From contig CALDYQ010000009.1 of the NCBI GenBank assembly GCA_937944385.1, positions 33,777 through 97,776 of the forward strand: 64,000 bases of DNA, read 5' to 3'. Shown here one piece after another: positions 56,808 through 64,000 of this stretch. A model generated the notes under the pieces. That model was not told the DNA's origin and ran no database searches. It saw only the letters and a list, made by a program, of their open reading frames with translations. This stretch comes from an uncultured Burkholderiales bacterium. Lineage in GTDB: Bacteria > Pseudomonadota > Gammaproteobacteria > Burkholderiales > Casimicrobiaceae. The translations under genes were made by a program, and so were the position numbers. Numbering within the stretch: the first letter of the stretch is position 1; every line of letters begins with the position of its first letter.

Positions 56808-58151
56808 TCACTCTGCCGCCGCCGGTGCCTCGTGTTCGTGGTAGCGAACACGCGCAGGCTCGGGTTTCGTCTTGTCGCGGGAGGTGTACCACGGCATCAA
56901 GAAGAAGAACGCGAAATACACGACCGTGAAGAACCGCGCCGCCCAGGTGGCGCGGTCACGGGTGTCCAGGAAGCTCGCCCAGTCGCCGAACTGCCCCCAC
57001 ACGGTCGTGGGCTCAACGCCCAGGTAGCCCAGGACGAAAAAGGCGATGATGAACGCTGCAAACCAGCTCTTCCAGAGCGTGCCACGATAGCGGATTGACT
57101 TCACCTTGCCACGGTCGAGCCACGGCAGCGCGAAGAACACCATGACCGCGAGCCCCATGGCGATGACGCCCGGGAACTGTGAGCCGAAGAGCGGGGGCAC
57201 CGCACGCAGGATCGAATAAAACGGCGTGAAGTACCAGACAGGCGCAATGTGATCTGGAGTCTTCAACGGATCGGCCGGGATGAAATTGTTGTGCTCGAGG
57301 AAATAGCCGCCCATTTCGGGGGCAAAGAACACGATCGCCGAGAAGATCATCAGGAAGACGACGACACCGACGATGTCCTTGACCGTGAAGTACGGATGGA
57401 ACGGAATACCGTCGGCGGGAGCGTCTTTCGACCACCGGTTGCCCTTGGGGCCCTTCTTGATCTCGATGCCGTCGGGGTTGTTCGAGCCCACCTCATGCAG
57501 CGCAATGATGTGGGCCGCCACGAGGCCGAGCAGCACAAGCGGCAGGGCGATCACGTGGAAGGCGAAGAAACGGTTCAGCGTCGCATCCCCGATCGAGTAG
57601 TCGCCGCGGATCCAAACGGCCAGTTCCGGCCCGATGAAGGGCACGGCGGAGAACAGGTTGACGATCACCTGCGCGCCCCAGAAGCTCATCTGCCCCCACG
57701 GCAACAGGTAACCGAAGAAGGCTTCAGCCATGAGCGCGAGGTAGATCAGGCAGCCGAGGATCCAGACCAGTTCACGTGGCTTCCTGTAGCTGCCGTACAT
57801 GAGCCCGCGGCACATGTGCAGGTAGACGACCACGAAGAACATCGAAGCCCCGGTTGAGTGCATGTAGCGGATGACCCAACCGTAGTCGACATCACGCATG
57901 ATGAACTCGACCGAGCCGAATGCATAGTTCGCATCCGGCTTGTAGTTCATGGTGAGGAAGATGCCGGTAACGATCTGGATCACCAACACCAGCAGCGCGA
58001 GCGAGCCGAAGTAGTACCAGAAGTTGAAGTTTTTCGGCGCGTAGTACTCAGTCAAGTGGTCTCGCATCAGGGACGAGAGCGGAAAGCGCTCATCGACCCA
58101 CTGCATGACCGGGCTCTTGAACAGACTCGGGCCTTTATTGGCGGATGCCAT
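56808..58151 (-). CDS. petB: Ubiquinol-cytochrome c reductase cytochrome b subunit
   Basis: A 447 aa membrane protein with eight helices and two b hemes. Heme-ligand histidine pairs are in RYMHSTGASMFFVVVYLHM and FFAFHVIALPLVLLGLVAAH; the quinol-site PEWY-like block reads PVWYFTPFY. AAGGAGG before the ATG overlaps the end of petA, indicating coupling. Confidence 0.97.
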   Translation of the reverse strand: MASANKGPSLFKSPVMQWVDERFPLSSLMRDHLTEYYAPKNFNFWYYFGSLALLVLVIQIVTGIFLTMNYKPDANYAFGSVEFIMRDVDYGWVIRYMHSTGASMFFVVVYLHMCRGLMYGSYRKPRELVWILGCLIYLALMAEAFFGYLLPWGQMSFWGAQVIVNLFSAVPFIGPELAVWIRGDYSIGDATLNRFFAFHVIALPLVLLGLVAAHIIALHEVGSNNPDGIEIKKGPKGNRWSKDAPADGIPFHPYFTVKDIVGVVVFLMIFSAIVFFAPEMGGYFLEHNNFIPADPLKTPDHIAPVWYFTPFYSILRAVPPLFGSQFPGVIAMGLAVMVFFALPWLDRGKVKSIRYRGTLWKSWFAAFIIAFFVLGYLGVEPTTVWGQFGDWASFLDTRDRATWAARFFTVVYFAFFFLMPWYTSRDKTKPEPARVRYHEHEAPAAAE

Positions 58152-58156
58152 GACTG

Positions 58157-58747
58157 CTAAGCCTCCTTACCATCAGGGTTGATGCCGATCACCACGCGCG
58201 TGCCGTCGATCTTGTGCGGCGGCACCGGCAGGTTGGTTGGCGCCGGCGAGCCGGTGAAGACGCGGCCGGCGAAATCGAACTTCGAGCCGTGGCATGGGCA
58301 GTAGAACCCGCCGCGCCAGTCGTTGCCGAGCTCGCCCGGCGTGAACTTGTTGACCGGCGAGCAGCCCAGATGGGTGCAGATGCCTTCCATGATGCCGAGG
58401 TCGGGCTGGACCGAGCGCGTTTTCTTGTCCACGTACTCAGGCTGAATTGACTTGGCCGAGTCCGGATCGTTCAGCTGATTCGCAGGCACCTGCGTGATCG
58501 ACGCGGTCTGCTCGGGCGTGCGGCGCATGATCCAGACGACCTTGCCGCGCCACTCCACGTTCATCTTCTCGCCCGGCTTCAGGGCGGAGATGTCGACCTC
58601 GACCGGTGCGCCGGCGGCCTTTGCGCGCTCCGACGGCGCGAGAGACGCGACGAAAGGCGTCACTGCCGCAGCGCCGACCAAGGTTCCTGGAACGGCGGCT
58701 GTGGCGATCGCCACCTTGCGCCGGGACTCGTTGACTGTCTCACTCAT
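58157..58747 (-). CDS. petA: Ubiquinol-cytochrome c reductase Rieske iron-sulfur subunit
   Basis: A 196 aa Rieske protein. The N-terminus begins with a Tat-like arginine pair ([14 protein letters not shown]) and one membrane helix. The 2Fe-2S cluster ligands are CTHLGC and CPCHGSKFD. Start at [10 protein letters not shown] gives the family length; the longer upstream frame is low complexity. Confidence 0.96.
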   Translation of the reverse strand: MSETVNESRRKVAIATAAVPGTLVGAAAVTPFVASLAPSERAKAAGAPVEVDISALKPGEKMNVEWRGKVVWIMRRTPEQTASITQVPANQLNDPDSAKSIQPEYVDKKTRSVQPDLGIMEGICTHLGCSPVNKFTPGELGNDWRGGFYCPCHGSKFDFAGRVFTGSPAPTNLPVPPHKIDGTRVVIGINPDGKEA

Positions 58748-58900
58748 TCGCTTCTCGTGCTTCTGCTGGAAATTCCGGGCGGTCGGGCACGGACCGCCGG
58801 GTCGGGGCCCGCTTGTCAGCGCCCCGTCGGCCGAGTCGTCGCGCGACGCGGCCGCCACCGCCGCGACCGTGACCGTGATCGTCACAGGCGACTCCGCACT

Positions 58901-58906
58901 ATTTTA
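58901..58906 (-). promoter_or_regulatory. Putative -10 element of petABC
   Basis: TAAAAT on the minus strand; it would give a leader of about 145 nt before petA. A -35 is not convincing. Confidence 0.3.
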
Positions 58907-58987
58907 GCTACTCCTACGAGTGAAACCCGTTCCTCCGCGTTGCGCTCGCCCACCATTTCGAACCTTTCATTGAACCGGATCAGTCAA

Positions 58988-59060
58988 GATCAACTTTTTG
59001 TCCGAACGTTCAGTAGATGGAGCGGGAACAGATGAAAGAGCCAAAGTCGACTTTCATCGA
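58988..59060. repeat. Intergenic repeat, copy B (GATCA box plus AAAGTCGACTTT palindrome)
   Basis: GATCAACTTTTTG at 58988, GAACG at 59004 and AAAGTCGACTTT at 59043-59054 repeat the elements and the 55 nt box-to-palindrome spacing of the copy at 15542. It lies in the 387 bp region between petA and the end of aroE, which otherwise holds only the putative petA promoter. Further inverted repeats are GAACGTTC (59004-59011) and GAACG-AGC-CGTTC near 59082-59094. No gene is recognised in this stretch. Confidence 0.6.
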
Positions 59061-59134
59061 TTCTTGAGTCCAAGCCTGATTGAACGAGCCGTTCTAATAA
59101 AAGCTGCTGACCGGCGCATGGCTGCCGGCTCGAT

Positions 59135-60058
59135 TCACGCCGCTGTTTGTTTCAACGGCGGAAGCGTCGCAGCGAATTCCGCGAGGACTGCGCCGGTCTC
59201 CGGTCGTCGTCCCCGCCACCACGCGTAGCTTTCAGCGGCCTGCTCGACAAGCATCCCCAAGCCGTCGGCCACACGTGCCCCAGCCTCGGCGGCGGAGGCG
59301 AGGAACGGCGTCAGCCCCTTGCCGTACGCCATCGCATAAGCCAACGCGCCCGGTGCGAACGCGGCGGGCGGAAGCTGCACCGCATCGCCCCCCAGAGCAG
59401 CCGACGTCGCATCGATCACCACGTCGAAGGCGCCGTTCCCCGTGGTTGTGGACACCGAAGCAGACTCGGCCGCCACGACATCCTCGAGTGCCACGCCGCG
59501 CACGATGGCCGCGGGGCCCGCAGAGGACGCGGCAGAGAACGCAAAGGCCTCGGCCAGCGCCTCGGCGCGAGACCGGGTCCGGTTGGCGATCACGAGTTCC
59601 CGCACACCCGCTTCGAGCAAGGGATCGATGACGCCGCGCGCCGCGCCACCGGCACCGAGCAGCAGCACGCGACGTCCGGCGAGCTCGACGCCCAGGTTGT
59701 GCGTAAGATCGCGCACGAGCCCGACCCCGTCGAAATTCTCCGCCTCGATCCGCCCGTCGCGAAGACGGAGGCAATTCGCTGCACCGGCCCGGATCACACG
59801 CGGCGAGGCCCGATCGGCCCGCGTGGCTGCCTCGACCTTGAACGGTGCGGTCACGTTCATGCCCTGCCCGCCTTCGGCGAAGAACGCGCGCACCGAAGCT
59901 TCGAAGCCGTCGACGGGCGCCAGACGCCGCGTGTAATCGATCGGCTCGCCGAGTTGCTCGCCGAAGCGTGCCTGGATCTCGGGCGAGCGGGATTGAGCAA
60001 TCGGGTTGCCGATGACGCAGTAGCGGCCTGTGGTAGGGGTGTTCATCTGAGCGTTCAC
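59135..60058 (-). CDS. aroE: Shikimate dehydrogenase
   Basis: A 307 aa NADPH enzyme reducing 3-dehydroshikimate. [14 protein letters not shown], the catalytic-lysine motif [12 protein letters not shown], the GAGGAARG dinucleotide loop and the NRT cofactor specificity motif are present. It is slightly longer than usual (about 275 aa) because of insertions near residues 190-215. Starts at 60058 and 60046 are both possible. It is divergent from asd; aroG, the pathway entry enzyme, is at 61378. Confidence 0.94.
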   Translation of the reverse strand: MNAQMNTPTTGRYCVIGNPIAQSRSPEIQARFGEQLGEPIDYTRRLAPVDGFEASVRAFFAEGGQGMNVTAPFKVEAATRADRASPRVIRAGAANCLRLRDGRIEAENFDGVGLVRDLTHNLGVELAGRRVLLLGAGGAARGVIDPLLEAGVRELVIANRTRSRAEALAEAFAFSAASSAGPAAIVRGVALEDVVAAESASVSTTTGNGAFDVVIDATSAALGGDAVQLPPAAFAPGALAYAMAYGKGLTPFLASAAEAGARVADGLGMLVEQAAESYAWWRGRRPETGAVLAEFAATLPPLKQTAA

Positions 60059-60153
60059 GCGAAAAAGTCGTTGGGGGCGATTTCAGCAAATCCGCACGCG
60101 TCGGCGCCTTGCCATGTTCTCGGGCGGGTTGCGTTGCGCTATTCTTGAAAGTT

Positions 60154-60168
60154 TGCTGCGTTGCAGCA
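60154..60168. promoter_or_regulatory. Small perfect hairpin upstream of asd
   Basis: TGCTGC-GTT-GCAGCA lies 6 bp before the heptad repeat in the aroE-asd divergent region. It may be an operator or an RNA hairpin in the asd leader. Confidence 0.3.
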
Positions 60169-60173
60169 GAACC

Positions 60174-60208
60174 TTATCCCAATCCCCTATCCCCTATCCC
60201 CTATCTCA
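60174..60208 (+). repeat. C-rich heptad tandem repeat before asd (G-quadruplex on the minus strand)
   Basis: Five heptads follow one another: TTATCCC, AATCCCC, TATCCCC, TATCCCC, TATCTCA. The opposite strand reads as three G4 runs and one G3 run separated by 3 nt loops, a canonical G-quadruplex pattern. It lies 16 bp before the asd ATG, upstream of its GGAG. Confidence 0.75.
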
Positions 60209-60224
60209 TCGGAGCCCCCAAAGC

Positions 60225-61388
60225 ATGTCATCCCTGCCCCCACGTCCTCGCGTCGGCCTCGTCGGCTGGCGCGGCATGGTCGGATCCGTCCTGATGCAGC
60301 GCATGAGCGCGGAGCGCGACTTCGATGCCATTGAGACCACCTTTTTCAGCACTTCGACCGCGGGCAAACCGGCCCCGAAGATCGAGGACTGCACGGTGTT
60401 CGATCCCGTCCTGCAGGACGGCCATGACATCGGCGCGCTCAAGGCGATGGACGTCATCATCACCTGCCAGGGCGGCGACTACACCAAGGCCATCCACAAG
60501 CCGCTGCGGGAGTCTGGCTGGAAGGGACACTGGATCGACGCGGCGAGCGCGCTCCGTATGGCGGACGAGGCCACGATCATCCTTGACCCGGTCAACCTGC
60601 CGGTCATCAAGGATGCGCTTGCGCAAGGCCGCAACGACTGGATCGGCGGCAACTGCACCGTCTCGTGCATGCTCATGGGCGTTGGCGCACTCTACAAGGC
60701 AGGTCTCGTCGAATGGATGCAGACCTCCACCTACCAGGCCGCTTCGGGTGGCGGTGCGGCCAACATGCGCGAGCTGCTCACTCAATTCGGCGCGCTCCAT
60801 GCCGAGGTCCAATCGCTCCTCGACGACCCGGCGAGCGCCATCCTCGAGATCGACCGCAAGGTGAGCGCAAGACAGCGAGCCTTCACGCCAGAGGAAACCA
60901 AGCACTTCCGTGGCGTCCCCCTCGGCGGTAACCTGATCCCCTGGATCGACACCGATCTCGGCAACGGTACGAGTCGCGAGGAATGGAAAGGCATGGCCGA
61001 GACCAACAAGATCCTCGGCCTCGGACCGGCCTACGGCAAGCCGGAGATTGCCATCGACTCAACCTGCGTCCGTGTGGGCGCGATGCGCTGTCACTCTCAG
61101 TCGCTCACCTTCAAGCTCAACCGCGATGTGCCGCTCGCCGACATCGAGGCGATGATCCGCGCCGACAACGCGTGGGTGAAATGGGTGCCGAACGACCGCG
61201 AGACCACCGAGCGCGAGCTGACGCCGGCGCAGGTGGCCGGGACGATGACCATCCCGGTCGGCCGTATGCGCAAGCTCGCGATGGGTCCGCAGTACCTCGG
61301 AGCCTTCACGATCGGCGACCAGCTGCTCTGGGGCGCGGCGGAACCGCTGCGGCGGATGCTGCGGATCCTTCTTGGCGATGTTGGCTGA
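60225..61388 (+). CDS. asd: Aspartate-semialdehyde dehydrogenase
   Basis: A 387 aa enzyme on the path to lysine, methionine, threonine and diaminopimelate. The nucleotide loop [12 protein letters not shown], active cysteine in [10 protein letters not shown] and catalytic histidine region VGAMRCHSQ are clear; the sequence is of the Gram-negative E. coli type. GGAG is 10 nt upstream of the chosen ATG. Its end overlaps the aroG start. Confidence 0.96.
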   Translation: MSSLPPRPRVGLVGWRGMVGSVLMQRMSAERDFDAIETTFFSTSTAGKPAPKIEDCTVFDPVLQDGHDIGALKAMDVIITCQGGDYTKAIHKPLRESGWKGHWIDAASALRMADEATIILDPVNLPVIKDALAQGRNDWIGGNCTVSCMLMGVGALYKAGLVEWMQTSTYQAASGGGAANMRELLTQFGALHAEVQSLLDDPASAILEIDRKVSARQRAFTPEETKHFRGVPLGGNLIPWIDTDLGNGTSREEWKGMAETNKILGLGPAYGKPEIAIDSTCVRVGAMRCHSQSLTFKLNRDVPLADIEAMIRADNAWVKWVPNDRETTERELTPAQVAGTMTIPVGRMRKLAMGPQYLGAFTIGDQLLWGAAEPLRRMLRILLGDVG

Positions 61389-62508
61389 TCCCAGGCCGCG
61401 CGCGCCACTGCACGACGCCGTGCACGACCGTGAGACCGAATCACGGTACGCGACCCGCGACACCACCCGCATCGACGACGTGCGCATCGAGGCGGTCCGC
61501 CCGCTGATCACGCCGGCGCTCCTGCATGAGGCCCTGCCCGTGCCGGACGCCGCGCTGGAACTCGTCGAACGCTCGCGCCGCGAGGTCGCCGCCATTCTGC
61601 GCGGCGAGGATCGGCGGCTGCTCGTCGTGGTCGGGCCCTGCTCGATCCATGATCACGACCAGGCCATCGAATACGCCGAGAAGCTGCGTGCAGCGGCGAA
61701 CGACCTCGCCGACGACCTGCGCGTCGTCATGCGCTGCTATTTCGAAAAGCCGCGCACGACCGTGGGCTGGAAGGGCTACATCAACGACCCACATCTCGAC
61801 GGGACATTCGCGATCAACGAAGGTCTGCACCGCGCGCGGCGACTCCTGCTCGACGTACTCGCCCTCGGGCTGCCCGTGGCGACCGAGTTCCTCGACCTCC
61901 TGTCCCCGCAGTTCGTGAGCGATCTCGTGACCTGGGGCGCGATTGGCGCGCGTACGACTGAAAGTCAAACCCATCGGCAGCTCGCCTCCGGCCTTTCCTG
62001 CCCAGTCGGCTTCAAGAACGGCACCGACGGCAACGTGCGCATTGCGGTGGATGCCATCCTTTCGGCGCGCGCCCCGCATGCCTTCATTGGCATGACCAAG
62101 ATGGGGCAGGCGGCCATCTTCGAGACCCGCGGCAACACGGACTGTCACGTCATCCTGCGCGGCGGAAAAACACCGAACTTCGATGCACGAAGCGTCGCGG
62201 TCGCCTGCGCCGAACTAGACCGCGCCGGCTTGCCACCACGGCTGATGATCGACGCAAGCCATGCCAACAGCCAGAAGCAGCACATGAGGCAGATCGAAGT
62301 CTGCACCGATATTGCGCATCGCATTGCGGCCGGGGAATCTGGCGTCCTCGGGCTCATGATCGAGAGCCATCTCGAGGCGGGACGTCAGGACCTCGTTCCG
62401 GGTCAGCCGCTGCGTCGAGGGGTATCGATCACCGATGGCTGCCTCGGCTGGGCAGAGACGCGCCCACTGCTGGACGGGCTGGCCCGCGCCTGCCGGTCGG
62501 CGCGCTGA
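61378..62508 (+). CDS. aroG: 3-deoxy-7-phosphoheptulonate (DAHP) synthase, class I
   Basis: A 376 aa first enzyme of the shikimate pathway, of the AroG/AroF/AroH type. [59 protein letters not shown], the [10 protein letters not shown] metal site and the [10 protein letters not shown] end are intact. The N-terminal 45 residues form the regulatory arm; which amino acid inhibits it cannot be read by eye. The ATG at 61378 overlaps asd by 11 bp; a TTG and a GTG nearby are alternatives. Confidence 0.95.
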   Translation: MLADPRPRAPLHDAVHDRETESRYATRDTTRIDDVRIEAVRPLITPALLHEALPVPDAALELVERSRREVAAILRGEDRRLLVVVGPCSIHDHDQAIEYAEKLRAAANDLADDLRVVMRCYFEKPRTTVGWKGYINDPHLDGTFAINEGLHRARRLLLDVLALGLPVATEFLDLLSPQFVSDLVTWGAIGARTTESQTHRQLASGLSCPVGFKNGTDGNVRIAVDAILSARAPHAFIGMTKMGQAAIFETRGNTDCHVILRGGKTPNFDARSVAVACAELDRAGLPPRLMIDASHANSQKQHMRQIEVCTDIAHRIAAGESGVLGLMIESHLEAGRQDLVPGQPLRRGVSITDGCLGWAETRPLLDGLARACRSAR

Positions 62509-62609
62509 CCCACGATCGGATTCCCAAAACCGAAAGACGCCGCCTCTCGCAATGGCGGGCAGCGTCCTTCAGGCATGGGGTCAACGCGGCCGTCGTAGCC
62601 GCCCGACCA

Positions 62610-63020
62610 TCACCTCTTCAGCGCGTCGCGAATTTCGCGCAGCAGCAACACATCCTCGGCAGGAGGTGGCGGCGGCGGCTCGCTCGCCACGCGCAACTTG
62701 TTCATCGCTTTCACCATCATGAAGATGATCCAAGCCAGAATGACGAAATTGATCAGCACGGTGATGAAATTTCCGTAGGCGAGCGTGGCGATGCCCGCTT
62801 TCTTGAGCTCAGCCAAGTTTGTAATGTTGTTCGGGTTGTCGCCGAGCACGATGAACATGTTCGAGAAATCGAGCCCGCCGAAGATCTTGCCGATGATCGG
62901 CATGATCAGGTCGCCCACCGCCGAATCGACGATCTTTCCAAAAGCACCGCCGATGATCACACCGACCGCGAGGTCAACCACATTGCCCTTGAGCGCGAAG
63001 GCCTTGAAATCTTCCATCAT
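62610..63020 (-). CDS. mscL: Large-conductance mechanosensitive channel
   Basis: A 136 aa channel that opens under hypo-osmotic stress. The N-terminal amphipathic helix and TM1 ([20 protein letters not shown]), a periplasmic loop, TM2 ([19 protein letters not shown]) and a C-terminal helix bundle ([15 protein letters not shown]) after a Pro-rich linker are present. GAGAGGAG stands upstream. It follows the PII gene by 36 bp. Confidence 0.97.
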   Translation of the reverse strand: MMEDFKAFALKGNVVDLAVGVIIGGAFGKIVDSAVGDLIMPIIGKIFGGLDFSNMFIVLGDNPNNITNLAELKKAGIATLAYGNFITVLINFVILAWIIFMMVKAMNKLRVASEPPPPPPAEDVLLLREIRDALKR

Positions 63021-63056
63021 CGAGATCGCAGACTCCTCTCTCTGTTGTAAAGGCGG

Positions 63057-63464
<408 letters not shown>

Positions 63465-63474
63465 TCAAAAATCA

Positions 63475-63500
63475 ACGGGCTCCCGAAGGAGCCCGTTTTA
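63475..63500 (-). terminator. Terminator between the IPTL-CTERM gene and the PII gene
   Basis: A 9 bp perfect stem, ACGGGCTCC and GGAGCCCGT around a 4 nt loop, has T-rich flanks on both strands (TTTT on plus, GATTTTTG on minus). It would end the secreted-protein gene coming from the right. Confidence 0.82.
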
Positions 63501-63517
63501 GGCCGCTGTCCGTGTGG

Positions 63518-64000
63518 TCAGTGGCTCTGCTTCAGGCGCCGTCCTGCGACGAAGGCGAGCGCGGCAGCAATCAGCCACCACGGTACGGTCGGGATCGGCA
63601 CCACCGGCGCGTTGGTCGCGAAGACTGCGCTGCTCGGGTTGTTCGACGGCGTCACCTCCGGGTCGGGGGTCGTCACCGTCGAGACCACCGTGCCGCCGGC
63701 CGTCGGTGCCGAGAAGACCACCGTGTACACCGAGAACGGTGTGGTGAACTGCGGCACGAACGGAATCACCGGCCAAGTCACCTCTCCCGTCACCGGGTTG
63801 TAGGTGCCGCCATCCGAGATCGTCTGCACGATCACCCCAGGCGGCAAGTGCAAGGTCACCACGGCGTCGGCCGCCGGGCTGCCACCGAGGTTCGACAGCG
63901 TCACCGTCGCCGTGACCGGATCACCCGCCTGGAAGCCCACGCCGCTCAGCGTCACCGTCGTGACGAGATCAGCCGGCGTCGGCGGCACGCTCGTGATCAC
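63518..64000 (-). CDS. Secreted DUF11/CARDB-like repeat protein with IPTL-CTERM sorting signal, C-terminal part
   Basis: The last 160 residues of a larger surface protein whose start is beyond the right edge. A beta-sandwich repeat of the DUF11 type is seen (ATVTLSNLGGSPAADAVVTL, then GGTYNPVTGEVTWPV). The C-terminus reads IPTVPWW, a hydrophobic span and a GRRLKQ basic end, which is the IPTL-CTERM arrangement recognised by exosortase-like enzymes. The protein is probably sorted to the outer surface or exopolysaccharide. The first Met seen is internal, not a start. Confidence 0.8.
   Translation of the reverse strand: MITSVPPTPADLVTTVTLSGVGFQAGDPVTATVTLSNLGGSPAADAVVTLHLPPGVIVQTISDGGTYNPVTGEVTWPVIPFVPQFTTPFSVYTVVFSAPTAGGTVVSTVTTPDPEVTPSNNPSSAVFATNAPVVPIPTVPWWLIAAALAFVAGRRLKQSH

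Overview
The window reads as ordinary chromosome of a high-GC betaproteobacterium, most likely in or near the Burkholderiales. This placement is an inference from gene order and family content: smc-zipA-ligA, petABC followed by sspA-sspB, pyrG-kdsA-DUF1330-eno-ftsB, a sigma factor/DUF3619/DUF3106 trio, and DUF1631 and DUF2863 proteins are all typical of that class. I found no rRNA, CRISPR array, transposase, phage gene or recognisable defence island. About 90% of the sequence is coding, and many neighbouring genes overlap by 4 bp (ATGA, GTGA or TTGA).

Layout. 1-3600: a truncated quinone oxidoreductase, fluoride channel crcB coupled to a HypT-like LysR regulator, a FabH-like ketoacyl synthase and a gamma-carbonic anhydrase. 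3600-8100: trhO, a membrane spermidine-synthase-like protein, heat-shock protease htpX and zinc-free ribosomal protein L31. 8150-13500: an ArnT-like glycosyltransferase, obgE, proB and a DegQ-type protease. 13500-15500: two small conserved proteins and an aldo/keto reductase. 15700-22850 (minus): a truncated pseudouridine synthase remnant, ligA, zipA and smc. 22950-29850: queF-manC, mltB, pyrD, an unknown protein and DUF1631. 30000-35740: hrpA, facing the sigma factor/DUF3619/DUF3106 operon. 35730-43000 (minus): an RNA methyltransferase, ftsB, eno, DUF1330, kdsA, pyrG, amiC and tsaE. 43000-47300: queG, an orphan unknown gene, DUF2863 and psd. 47360-54610: a catabolic and uptake operon with ACMSD, an aminomuconate-semialdehyde-type dehydrogenase and a LivKHMGF ABC transporter. 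54645-58750 (minus): tRNA-Thr, sspB, sspA and the cytochrome bc1 complex. 59100-62500: aroE, asd and aroG. 62600-64000: mscL, a PII protein and the end of a secreted IPTL-CTERM protein.

Functional themes are envelope and division (smc, zipA, ftsB, amiC, mltB, kdsA, manC, psd, mscL), tRNA modification (trhO, queF, queG, tsaE), respiration (petABC), amino-acid synthesis (proB, asd, aroE, aroG), and uptake plus oxidation of an aromatic or tryptophan-derived compound.

The most interesting signals are non-coding. Two intergenic regions 43 kb apart share a repeat: a GATCA(A/G)CTTTTTG box exactly 55 nt before a perfect palindrome, AAAGTCGACTTT. Several genes have a -10 hexamer 6-8 nt before the ATG, which suggests leaderless mRNAs. 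A G-quadruplex-capable heptad repeat lies in front of asd, htpX has a sigma-32-like promoter, the sigma factor appears to start at CTG, and an orphan gene at 44256-45095 has a one-helical-turn direct repeat upstream. I found no clear-cut new multi-gene system.
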